Shown here: positions 1 to 7,097 of the stretch, in pieces
Position numbering within the stretch: position 1 is the first letter of the stretch
Layout: every line of letters begins with the position of its first letter
NCBI GenBank assembly: GCA_002172355.2
Contig: NHGH02000035.1
Span: 8,710 to 20,556, forward strand
Length of the DNA stretch: 11,847 bases
Origin: Euryarchaeota archaeon TMED132
Lineage (GTDB): Archaea; Thermoplasmatota; Poseidoniia; Poseidoniales; Poseidoniaceae
Reading direction: 5' to 3'
Program-made: the position numbers and the translations under genes
The notes under the pieces: model-generated
What the model saw: only the letters and a program-made list of their open reading frames with translations
Database searches by the model: none
Told to the model about the DNA's origin: nothing

Positions 1-128
1 GATAACTGATTTGTATTGGATAGATTGACGAAATTGCTTAAAATCATCAGTAAAAGAACGCCCATAACCGCCCAAAAAGCAGCCTGTAGGCCGAATCTAC
101 GATAATTAAAAGACCGCCAATCCGACAT
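1..128 (-). CDS. Partial membrane protein, N-terminal part only
   Basis: An open frame runs from ATG at 128 off the left edge with no stop, giving 42 codons. The N-terminus is basic (Arg5, Arg10, Arg11). It is followed by a strongly hydrophobic stretch at about residues 14-34 (reading FGLQAAFWAVMGVLLLMILS) that looks like a transmembrane helix or uncleaved signal anchor. The positive-inside rule would place the N-terminus in the cytoplasm. The start is supported by an AGGTGG Shine-Dalgarno site 4 nt upstream. I do not recognise the family, and too little is present to assign a function. It is co-directional with the PRC-barrel gene but separated from it by about 100 bp, so it could be a separate transcript. 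Confidence 0.6.
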   Translation of the reverse strand, partial: MSDWRSFNYRRFGLQAAFWAVMGVLLLMILSNFVNLSNTNQL

Positions 129-132
129 TTTG

Positions 133-138
133 CCACCT
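133..138 (-). promoter_or_regulatory. Shine-Dalgarno site for the left-edge membrane protein
   Basis: The minus strand reads AGGTGG, then 4 nt, then ATG at 128. This is a strong match to the complement of the archaeal 16S rRNA 3' end. It is the main reason for calling the short truncated frame a real gene. Confidence 0.6.
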
Positions 139-203
139 ACTGGAACATAATTCCGACAATACACGCGCAGCACTTGGTTTAGAATGTTGTCTTTTGCTGA
201 GAG

Positions 204-241
204 AAAAATGCTCAGTGATTATTTGACAAAATTACTTGTTC
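204..241 (-). terminator. Possible terminator after the PRC-barrel gene
   Basis: On the minus strand an imperfect hairpin (TTGAACAA pairing with TTGTCAA, one bulge) overlaps the PRC-barrel stop codon. A T5 tract follows at 208-204, and CTGAG/CTCAG arms flank it at 197-201 and 211-215. Archaeal transcription usually ends at T-rich tracts. A single T5 run is a weak example. Confidence 0.22.
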
Positions 242-471
242 AAATGGATTTTTTTAGAAAATCTGGAAACATCATCAACAGGAATCATGACCTTTCCGTC
301 TTCTCCATCCCAAGGTAGCATATTAGGATTCAAATCCCCTTCTAGAGTGACGATAATTGTGGTTATTGATCCAGATTGAACATCAAAAACGATGTCTGTC
401 ATCTTGCCAAGTGTTTCATTGTGGGAATCAACAACATCTTTTCCAATTAGTTCTCGAGCAAAAATCGCCAT
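232..471 (-). CDS. PRC-barrel domain protein
   Basis: This encodes a small single-domain protein of 79 residues from ATG 471. It is recognisable as a PRC-barrel by its opening ARELIGKDVVDSHNETLGKM, the following strand-rich stretch (DIVFDVQSG, then TIIVTL) and the closing IPVDDV segment. PRC-barrels are small beta-barrels found in photosynthetic reaction-centre H subunits, the RNA-processing factor RimM and many stand-alone archaeal proteins whose roles are largely unknown. Some archaeal ones have been linked to cell division (CdpB family). The frame is also open from a GTG at 480. I prefer ATG 471 because other archaeal PRC proteins begin close to the ARELIG motif and because that GTG lies within an AGAGAGTGA stretch that also precedes cdc48. 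The gene follows cdc48 by 70 bp on the same strand and may share its transcript. Domain call firm, function unknown. Confidence 0.85.
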   Translation of the reverse strand: MAIFARELIGKDVVDSHNETLGKMTDIVFDVQSGSITTIIVTLEGDLNPNMLPWDGEDGKVMIPVDDVSRFSKKIHLNK

Positions 472-541
472 AACATTCACTCTCTACTAAACGCTGGAAG
501 ATTAATTCACTCCTTGAATGCGTCGCTTGAAAACCCTCGAA

Positions 542-2767
542 TCACATTGTTTCCATGCCATGACCAAAGTCTCGGGAACGCTTGATATTAGACATTCCAG
601 AAGTTAGCCTTGTTTCCATCTTTTGATAGTATTCAAGCATATCAGGAGTTACTGTAGGTCTAACCCTACTTATCGCTTCTTCAAAGTGAGTCTTGGTAAT
701 TTTCTTCTTGTTCGCCCTCATACAGATAAGAGCTGCTTCTCTACAAACAGCCTCAATATCAGCGCCTGTAAATCCATCAAGTCCACTCAAAATATCCTTC
801 ATTGAGAACTTAGATAGTGGCATATCTTGGCAGTGAATCTTGAAAATAGCCTCTCTTGCTCCAAGGTCGGGTGGAGGTACGTGTAGTACTCTCTCGAATC
901 TTCCGCTTCTAAGTAGTGCTGGGTCAATCATCTCTGGTCGGTTGGTTGCAGCTACTACAATTACTCCATCGAGCGATTCGACACCGTCCATACTGGCTAG
1001 CAATTGATTTACCACACGATTAGAAACATCGCTGCCTTCAGAAGAAGAAGAAGAACGCATACTTGCTATGGATTCAAATTCATCTAGGAAGATAATAGAA
1101 GGAGATGACTGTTTGGCTTTCTTGAAAATCTCTCTAACAGCTCGTTCTGATTCACCGACCCATTTCGAAATCATCTCAGGACCTTTGATACTGATAAAGT
1201 TGGCCTGTGCTTCATTTGCAATCGCTTTAGCGAGCAGTGTTTTACCTGTACCAGGTGCACCAAATAGGACAATTCCTCGAGGTGGCTTAATTCCAAAGTG
1301 ATTGAATAGTTCTGGTTTGGTAAGTGGCCATTCAACAGATTCTTTCAATCTGTCTTTGACATCCTCTAATCCACCAACCTCATCCCAAGTGACTTCAGGT
1401 ACTTCTACGTAAATCTCACGAAGAGCGGAAGGTTCGATATCTTTGATAGCATGCTTGAAGTCATCCATACAAACTTCCATCTTCTCCAAAACTTCAGGTG
1501 GTATTGTATCTTCTTCTAGATTAATTTCGGGAAGGTATCTGCGTAGAGCTTTCATTGCAGCTTCTCTTACCAAAGCGGCTAAGTCAGCACCTACGAAACC
1601 ATAGGTATTATCTAGAATCCAAGTGATTTCAAAATCATCTGAGATTGGCATTTGACGGGTATGTACATCCATGATTTCACTTCTTCCATCACGGTCAGGT
1701 ACTCCAATCTCGATTTCTCTATCGAAACGACCCGGTCTTCTAAGAGCAGGATCTAGTGCATCTCTTCTATTGGTTGCGCCGATTACTACGACATTATCTC
1801 TACCTTGCATTCCATCCATCAGGGTTAGCATTTGTGCGACAACACGTCTCTCGACTTCACCACTAACATCCTCTCTCTTGGGACAGATAGAATCAATTTC
1901 ATCGACGAATATAATTGCTGGGGCATTTTCACTGGCTTCATCAAAAATCTCTCTTAATTGTTTTTCAGATTCACCATAGTACTTACTGATGATTTCAGGA
2001 CCATTAATACTCTTGAAGTGAGCATTTGTTTCAGTGGCAACAGCCTTTGCAATCATAGTCTTACCAGTACCTGGAGGCCCGTGAAGCAAAACACCCTTTG
2101 GAGGGTCTATACCTAACCGGCGGAATAATTCAGGGTGTTTTAGAGGAAGTTCAATCATCTCTCTAACTTTTTGTAATTGTTGGCCAATACCTCCAACGTC
2201 TTCGTAGGTAATACCTTCTGATTGACCTACATCTTCATCATCGATCGCTTCATCTTTAATGACAATATCAGTATCTTTTGTCACCTTAACTACGCCTTTA
2301 GGAACTGTTTGAATAACTGCAAAAGGCAGTGCTTCGGCAAATAGAGTCATACCAGGAATAAATATTCTATCTCCTTGGACAACTGGTCTATTAGATAATC
2401 CTCTTCGAGCAAACCCTTCAATTCCAGGGCCGAATTTTACTTTCTGTTTATTCGCCATTACAGGAGATATTACTAATTTAGTACATTCTTTTGCCTCGAC
2501 TTTACTGACGATGACCTTATCTCTAAGACTAACTCCAGCATTCTTTCGAATAATTCCATCAATTCTAATAATTGCCATTTTATTATCTTCTGGACGACTT
2601 CGCCAATAAATGGCAGCGGTTGAACGCTTTTCACCTTTGATCATAACAATATTACCAGGTTTCAAATCCAGTCCGCAATCACCCGAAATTCGTGCTCTCC
2701 CATGTCCTACATCGGAGGGAATTGATTTTTCTACGGTAAGGGAAATAGCCTCTTCTTCATCACTCAT
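542..2767 (-). CDS. cdc48: VAT/Cdc48-type AAA+ ATPase (p97 homologue)
   Basis: This is a hexameric cytosolic unfoldase that pulls substrate proteins through a central pore for degradation or remodelling. At 741 residues it has the usual full length. The N-terminal substrate/adaptor region (about 1-170) is followed by D1 with Walker A GPPGTGKT (220-227), pore loop KYYGES (252-257), Walker B ending DEID (279-282), sensor ATNR (321-324) and arginine fingers R337/R340. D2 has Walker A GAPGTGKT (493-500), pore loop KWVGES (525-530), Walker B ending DEFE (552-555), ATNR (597-600) and fingers R613/R616. Both ATPase sites look active. The order and spacing match Thermoplasma VAT closely. Oddities: Ala in the D2 P-loop, DEFE in place of DEID, a five-serine run at 562-566, and a C-terminus ending HGMETM without the HbYX proteasome-docking tail. 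ATG 2767 is the natural start, with an AGAGAGTGAG stretch 3 nt before it. Confidence 0.97.
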   Translation of the reverse strand: MSDEEEAISLTVEKSIPSDVGHGRARISGDCGLDLKPGNIVMIKGEKRSTAAIYWRSRPEDNKMAIIRIDGIIRKNAGVSLRDKVIVSKVEAKECTKLVISPVMANKQKVKFGPGIEGFARRGLSNRPVVQGDRIFIPGMTLFAEALPFAVIQTVPKGVVKVTKDTDIVIKDEAIDDEDVGQSEGITYEDVGGIGQQLQKVREMIELPLKHPELFRRLGIDPPKGVLLHGPPGTGKTMIAKAVATETNAHFKSINGPEIISKYYGESEKQLREIFDEASENAPAIIFVDEIDSICPKREDVSGEVERRVVAQMLTLMDGMQGRDNVVVIGATNRRDALDPALRRPGRFDREIEIGVPDRDGRSEIMDVHTRQMPISDDFEITWILDNTYGFVGADLAALVREAAMKALRRYLPEINLEEDTIPPEVLEKMEVCMDDFKHAIKDIEPSALREIYVEVPEVTWDEVGGLEDVKDRLKESVEWPLTKPELFNHFGIKPPRGIVLFGAPGTGKTLLAKAIANEAQANFISIKGPEMISKWVGESERAVREIFKKAKQSSPSIIFLDEFESIASMRSSSSSEGSDVSNRVVNQLLASMDGVESLDGVIVVAATNRPEMIDPALLRSGRFERVLHVPPPDLGAREAIFKIHCQDMPLSKFSMKDILSGLDGFTGADIEAVCREAALICMRANKKKITKTHFEEAISRVRPTVTPDMLEYYQKMETRLTSGMSNIKRSRDFGHGMETM

Positions 2768-2911
2768 GAACTCACTCTCTTTTTGGGTTGGCCGATTGAT
2801 TCTAAATAATACAGTCGGACATTCTGCCTAATAACTTGTTAAATTCGACCCGTATTAAACCCTACCAAAATTTGAAATTGAGTTTTTTCTTTCAACCATC
2901 ACCTTCAAGAG
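2768..2911. promoter_or_regulatory. Divergent promoter region, cdc48 / aldehyde dehydrogenase
   Basis: This 144-bp intergenic region must hold both promoters. On the minus strand an AT-rich TATA-like stretch (TATTATTTAGA, about 2801-2811) lies 34-44 nt before the cdc48 ATG, which implies a short leader. On the plus strand TATTAAA at 2853-2859 lies 53-59 nt before the dehydrogenase ATG, which implies a leader of roughly 30 nt. No Shine-Dalgarno site precedes the dehydrogenase. The TATA assignments rest on spacing only. Confidence 0.4.
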
Positions 2912-4561
2912 ATGAATTTGATTGGCCCGAACATGGTTCATGTACTAGAAGCCGGCCTCGAATTTATGCAAAACGATAATCCACATGGTAAGCCCTGTGT
3001 GAATGGATACAATATTATCAATGGACAATTGACTAAAGCCAGTGATGGTGGAAGTTTTGACTCTATCAATCCAGCGATTCTTTCCGATAAACTCGGGAAC
3101 TTTCCACTTTCAACAAAGGATGATATTAATTCTGCTTTAGATGCTGCACATGCAGCTTTCCCGGCATGGGCTGCTACACCAGCTCCAACCAGAGGCCAAA
3201 TCATTGGTAACATGGGCAGACTTCTAATGGATCACAAGGATGCAATTGTTGCTTTGGAGACCAGAGAGATTGGAAAAACTTTGAAGGAATCTGCAGGGTC
3301 AGTTCAAGAAGCGATAGATACCTGTCTTTTCTTCCAATCAGAAGGAAGAAGACTCTACGGTCAAACAGTTAACTCAGAATTACCTGATAAAGAACTGTTC
3401 ACTTACCGAAGACCTCTAGGTGTATGTGGAATAATCAATGCTTGTAACTTCCCTGCAGCGGTACCATTTTGGAAAATGATACCGGCTTTAATGTGTGGAA
3501 ATACCTGTGTTTGGAAGAGTCCACAAGACGCACCTCTTCTTTCTTTTGCTCTTGCTAGAATCATGCATGAAGCAGGTCTACCAGACGGTGTAGTCAATCT
3601 TGTTCATGGAAAAGGAAGCGGCGCAGGTCAACATTTAGTAGACGCTGTTGATGAAGGAAGAGTCAACAAGATTTCCTTTACCGGTTCTACAGAAGTGGGT
3701 AAGATGATTGGAGAAGTCTGTGGACGTAATCTAGTCTCCTGTTCTTTGGAATTAGGGGGTAAGAATCCTTTGGTTGTAATGCCATCTGCCGATATCAATA
3801 ATGCTGTTGAAGGCGCTTATTGGGGCGGATTTGGAACAGCTGGCCAAAGGTGCACATCTCTTGGTAATTTGATTCTGCACAAAGACATTTATGATGAATT
3901 CATGGAGAAATTCATGGCAAAGGTAGAATCGACAAGAATCGGTGATTCATTACACAATGATGGTGTTCTATACGGGCCTATGCTATCTGAAAAGTATGCT
4001 AAGGATTTCCTCGTTGGAGTAGAGATGTGTAAATCATCTGGAGCAAAACAGATTTGGGGAGAAGGTAGAATTACCAACCAAAACAAACCTTCTAACTTCC
4101 TTGGCGATGCTGAAGAAGGGGTATACATGTGGCCTCACGTCTTCGTCGATGTTACCGAAGATATGGACTGTTTCCATGAAGAAGTCTTTGGCCCTGCTAT
4201 CACTATTTGTAAGGCTGATGATTTTGACCATGCACTTCATCTTGCAAATGCAAGTCCATACGGGTTGTCAAGTGCTATTTACACCAATGACCGACTTGAA
4301 GCATATCGTTACAAGACAGGAATCAAGGCTGGAATGACAGGGATTAACAACAGTACTACTGGTGCTGAGGCTCACTTACCATTTGGTGGAGTTAAAGGTT
4401 CAGGAAATGGAACAAGAGAGTCAGGAATATGGGTAATTGAAGCATATTCTTACTGGCACGCAGTCAATGATGAATTGTCTGGAAAGTTACAACTTGCTCA
4501 GATGGACGTTGAAGAAGTTGAAATGGTTGAGGCTGAAGTTAATTGGTCAGAACTTGCTTGA
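2912..4561 (+). CDS. Aldehyde dehydrogenase superfamily protein (ALDH7-like)
   Basis: This enzyme is an NAD(P)-dependent oxidoreductase that converts an aldehyde to its carboxylate. The catalytic machinery is complete: oxyanion Asn179 in ACNFPAAVPFW, cofactor-binding Lys202 in VWKSP, the FTGST turn (256-260), general base Glu280 in LELGG, nucleophile Cys314 in GQRC, and EEVFGP (423-428). The GVLYGPMLS segment (351-359) and the TGAEAH/FGGVKGSG region (483-498) resemble the ALDH7 (aminoadipic semialdehyde/antiquitin) branch. The real substrate cannot be read from sequence. At 549 residues it is about 40-50 longer than usual, because of an N-terminal lead of about 50 residues and an acidic tail (531-549). 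In-frame ATGs at 2933 and 2966 are alternative starts, since no Shine-Dalgarno site decides. It is divergent from cdc48 and not obviously tied to the downstream crtB. Confidence 0.93.
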   Translation: MNLIGPNMVHVLEAGLEFMQNDNPHGKPCVNGYNIINGQLTKASDGGSFDSINPAILSDKLGNFPLSTKDDINSALDAAHAAFPAWAATPAPTRGQIIGNMGRLLMDHKDAIVALETREIGKTLKESAGSVQEAIDTCLFFQSEGRRLYGQTVNSELPDKELFTYRRPLGVCGIINACNFPAAVPFWKMIPALMCGNTCVWKSPQDAPLLSFALARIMHEAGLPDGVVNLVHGKGSGAGQHLVDAVDEGRVNKISFTGSTEVGKMIGEVCGRNLVSCSLELGGKNPLVVMPSADINNAVEGAYWGGFGTAGQRCTSLGNLILHKDIYDEFMEKFMAKVESTRIGDSLHNDGVLYGPMLSEKYAKDFLVGVEMCKSSGAKQIWGEGRITNQNKPSNFLGDAEEGVYMWPHVFVDVTEDMDCFHEEVFGPAITICKADDFDHALHLANASPYGLSSAIYTNDRLEAYRYKTGIKAGMTGINNSTTGAEAHLPFGGVKGSGNGTRESGIWVIEAYSYWHAVNDELSGKLQLAQMDVEEVEMVEAEVNWSELA

Positions 4562-4624
4562 TGGGATTTTCAACAATGAAATTAACAGATTTAATACTAG
4601 AGTTCAAATATCAAAAAAAAATGC

Positions 4625-4661
4625 TATATTTGTTGTCGGACACAATTCTCAACAGTGGTGA
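4625..4661 (+). promoter_or_regulatory. crtB promoter (TATA box) and Shine-Dalgarno site
   Basis: TATATT at 4625-4630 follows an A9 run (4613-4621) that could serve as a purine-rich BRE. It lies about 40 nt before the crtB ATG, so transcription would start around 4652. GGTGA at 4657-4661 is a Shine-Dalgarno site 6 nt before ATG 4668. Together they suggest crtB is transcribed on its own and not by read-through from the dehydrogenase. Confidence 0.5.
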
Positions 4662-4667
4662 ACAGTA

Positions 4668-5693
4668 ATGGTATCAATTTTCCTTCTAAATGAAGAAAAA
4701 ACGCATACTATTGCTCAAAAGCTAGAAAGTGCCTATCTTGAATGCGAGACTATTTCTAAAAATGCTTCAAGTTCTTTCTACCGTTCCTTCCGCCATCTTC
4801 CTTCTGTCAAGAGAAAGGCTGTGAATGCTCTTTATGCATTTTGCCGCAGAGTTGATGATATTGTAGATGGAGACTGGTTGCCCAACATCGATCTTACTTT
4901 TCTAAATGAAGAAGCAGAAAAAAGGATAGAAGAACTTTCATTGAGTCATGATACAGAGCCTGCAAATAAAGAACCAGGCCATACCAACAGGGTCAAAGCA
5001 CTGTTATGGTTTAGAATGAACTTAGATAAAATCGAAAGAGGCGAACATGTCGAGGAGCCGGTATTCCTTGCTCTTGCAGATTCTATCAAGAGGTTTGCAA
5101 TAGATATCGCACACCTTAGAGACCTCATCTCTGGTATGGAAGATGACTTGTACAAAATTAACTATCATAATTTTGAAGATTTGCGACAATATTGTTACAG
5201 AGCAGCCTCGACAGTCGGCCTATGTCTTGTAGAGATTTACGGGTACGATGACCCTAATGCTAGAAGACATGCTGTTGAGATGGGTAAATATCTGCAGATG
5301 GTCAATGTATTACGAGATATCCAAGAAGACTTGGATAGAGGCCGAGTATATCTCCCTCTAGAAGAGATGGCCAAATTTGGTATTACTAAGAAAGATCTGT
5401 ATGATGGAAAATTACCTCAAACCGAAGGTTGGCAAGAGTTCATGCGTCATTACCTAGACCATGTGCTAGCTCACAGAAAGAATGCCATTGGATTACTTTC
5501 ACTACTCGATAAAGACTCAAGGTATTCTCCATCATTGATGTGTGCAGCATATGACGCTATTCTTGAGGAAGCGATGAGAAGAAATGGAGATGTACTATCT
5601 CGTAGACTCAAAATGGGATTATACCGAAAGTTACAGTTTGCTCTAGGCATGATTAGAAAGCCAAGAATCAACTTATTTTCTGGTAATCTTTAG
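4668..5693 (+). CDS. crtB: Phytoene/squalene synthase family protein
   Basis: This is a trans-isoprenyl diphosphate head-to-head synthase, most likely condensing two GGPP to phytoene, the first committed step to C40 carotenoids (and to retinal in rhodopsin-bearing marine archaea). Both Asp-rich Mg-diphosphate motifs are intact: DDIVD at 63-67 and, in the family signature NVLRDIQEDLDRGRVYLP (213-230), D217 and D221. The preceding YCYRAASTVG (175-184) is also typical of the family. At 341 residues it is of normal length and the start has a GGTGA site 6 nt upstream. Desaturase (crtI), cyclase and retinal-cleavage genes are absent from the window, so the end product is unknown. A squalene or dehydrosqualene synthase cannot be excluded from motifs alone. 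Its stop lies 20 bp from the stop of the convergent epimerase gene, beside a photolyase operon. Confidence 0.9.
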   Translation: MVSIFLLNEEKTHTIAQKLESAYLECETISKNASSSFYRSFRHLPSVKRKAVNALYAFCRRVDDIVDGDWLPNIDLTFLNEEAEKRIEELSLSHDTEPANKEPGHTNRVKALLWFRMNLDKIERGEHVEEPVFLALADSIKRFAIDIAHLRDLISGMEDDLYKINYHNFEDLRQYCYRAASTVGLCLVEIYGYDDPNARRHAVEMGKYLQMVNVLRDIQEDLDRGRVYLPLEEMAKFGITKKDLYDGKLPQTEGWQEFMRHYLDHVLAHRKNAIGLLSLLDKDSRYSPSLMCAAYDAILEEAMRRNGDVLSRRLKMGLYRKLQFALGMIRKPRINLFSGNL

Positions 5694-5713
5694 TTAGGAT
5701 AATTGATTACCAA

Positions 5714-7096
5714 TCAGTTCCACAATCCAAGACTATCTCTTAGTGCTGGTTCTAGTTTTGGGTGCTCAAAAACATATCCACAATCAATCAATCTTTCAGG
5801 TATTACTTTGGTACTTTCAGTTGTCAATGCCACTCCCATCTTACCAAATAGGAAGCGTATAGCTAGTGGCGGGGTTGGAATAAAAGCAGGTCTTCTTAGG
5901 ACTTTACCAAGATATTTTGCGAATTTCTTTTGTCTTACTGGGTTTGGAGAAGATATATTGTAAACCCCTGCACATTCTTGTTTCATCATCAAGTGGTGCA
6001 TAGAATATATTTGGTCATCCATAGATATCCATGAGTACCATTGCCTTCCTCTACCAATTGGCCCTCCAGCACCTAATTTTGCCGGTAATAGCATTTTTTG
6101 TAATGCTCCACCGGTTGCGTCCAAGACTATTCCAGTCCTCAAATTGATAGTTCTAATTCCCGATTCTGTTACTGGTTTGACAGCATTTTCCCAATTTTCA
6201 CATATTTGAGGTAAGAATCCTTGACCAGGGCTGGAGTTTTCAGTCAAATTTTCATCGCCTCTGTCTCCATACCATCCCATCGCACTAGCAACCATGAATA
6301 ACTCTGGCTTGTTTTTCAGATCAGTAATTGTTTTAGCAAGTAAATTTGTACTGTTAACACGACTATCTTCGATTAATTTCATTCTTTTCTTTGACCAGCG
6401 TTTATCACCGATTCCGGCCCCGCCTAAGTGGATAATGACATCAAAACCTTCTAATTCTTCTGAGTTTATTTCACCCTTGCTTGGTGTCCATCTTAATTCG
6501 TTTTCACCTTTCTTTGGTTCTCTTCTAACCAAGCGCCATATTTCATGTCCACCAGTATCTAAGAATGCAACTAATTGTCTTCCAATCAAACCAGAAGAGC
6601 CAGCGATTAGGATTTTCTTTCTTGCCAAATGAGCAAACTCAGAATGGCGCTTAAGGTCACGTTCTAGTCTGATTTGCCGAGCGTAAAACATTCTTTCAAT
6701 ACGCTTTCTAACCATTCTTCCAGCGACTAATTTGCCGAGTGGCCCCATAGGAAGCCTGTAGTTTACTTGGTCGAAAACCACCGATGAACCATCTTCTTTT
6801 TGTTGGAATTCATGTTTATGATGCCATGATTTGAAAGGACCTTTAAGCATATCATCTTCAAATGAGTGAGGAGGATTGTAAGCAGAATGTCTGGCGATCC
6901 ATTTCATTTTAACAGGGCCCATTGGGAATTTGAAAATTCTTTGTGCACCATCTTCAAGTGTATCATCGGCACGTACCTCTTCGGCAACTTCCCATGGAGG
7001 CATCAATCTACGAAAAGAGCCTTTACGCTCATGCCAAGCGAATGTTTCTTCGATATCGGAATTGACGTGTGTTTTGTGTTCATAGTTGATACTCAT
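5714..7096 (-). CDS. SRPBCC-TIGR01777 fusion: NAD(P)-dependent epimerase/SDR-type protein
   Basis: This is a two-domain protein of 460 residues. Residues 1-150 form an SRPBCC (Bet v1-like) ligand-binding fold, with the family pattern WHERKGSFRRLMPPWE (21-36), GPFKSWHHKHEF (86-97) and a D-x-V-x-Y-x-L-P stretch (109-116). From 160 onward is an extended-SDR Rossmann domain of the TIGR01777/YfcH type: the GSSGLIG dinucleotide loop (166-172), HLGGAGIGDKRW (223-234), SAMGWYGDRG (271-280) containing the Tyr, WISMDDQ (356-362) and NISSPNPVRQ (380-389). The substrate is unknown for the family. The SRPBCC cavity suggests a hydrophobic ligand. The start follows the photolyase stop by 1 nt, with AGGAG (7109-7105) 8 nt before ATG, so the two are translationally coupled. 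It ends 20 bp from crtB. A role in lipid or carotenoid modification is possible but unproven. Confidence 0.9.
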   Translation of the reverse strand: MSINYEHKTHVNSDIEETFAWHERKGSFRRLMPPWEVAEEVRADDTLEDGAQRIFKFPMGPVKMKWIARHSAYNPPHSFEDDMLKGPFKSWHHKHEFQQKEDGSSVVFDQVNYRLPMGPLGKLVAGRMVRKRIERMFYARQIRLERDLKRHSEFAHLARKKILIAGSSGLIGRQLVAFLDTGGHEIWRLVRREPKKGENELRWTPSKGEINSEELEGFDVIIHLGGAGIGDKRWSKKRMKLIEDSRVNSTNLLAKTITDLKNKPELFMVASAMGWYGDRGDENLTENSSPGQGFLPQICENWENAVKPVTESGIRTINLRTGIVLDATGGALQKMLLPAKLGAGGPIGRGRQWYSWISMDDQIYSMHHLMMKQECAGVYNISSPNPVRQKKFAKYLGKVLRRPAFIPTPPLAIRFLFGKMGVALTTESTKVIPERLIDCGYVFEHPKLEPALRDSLGLWN

Positions 7097-7097
7097 T

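Noticed and set aside
472..480. GTG 480 as the PRC-barrel start
   Set aside because: It adds only three residues, and the GTG is part of the AGAGAGTGA stretch that also lies just before the cdc48 ATG. ATG 471 fits the family N-terminus better.
4613..4621. A9 run as a terminator
   Set aside because: It would be a T tract only on the minus strand, where no gene ends nearby. On the plus strand it more likely forms part of the crtB promoter.
4437..4661. A 74-codon plus-strand frame spanning the end of the dehydrogenase gene and the crtB promoter
   Set aside because: It mostly overlaps the dehydrogenase in another frame, has no ribosome site, and its tail is low-complexity intergenic sequence.
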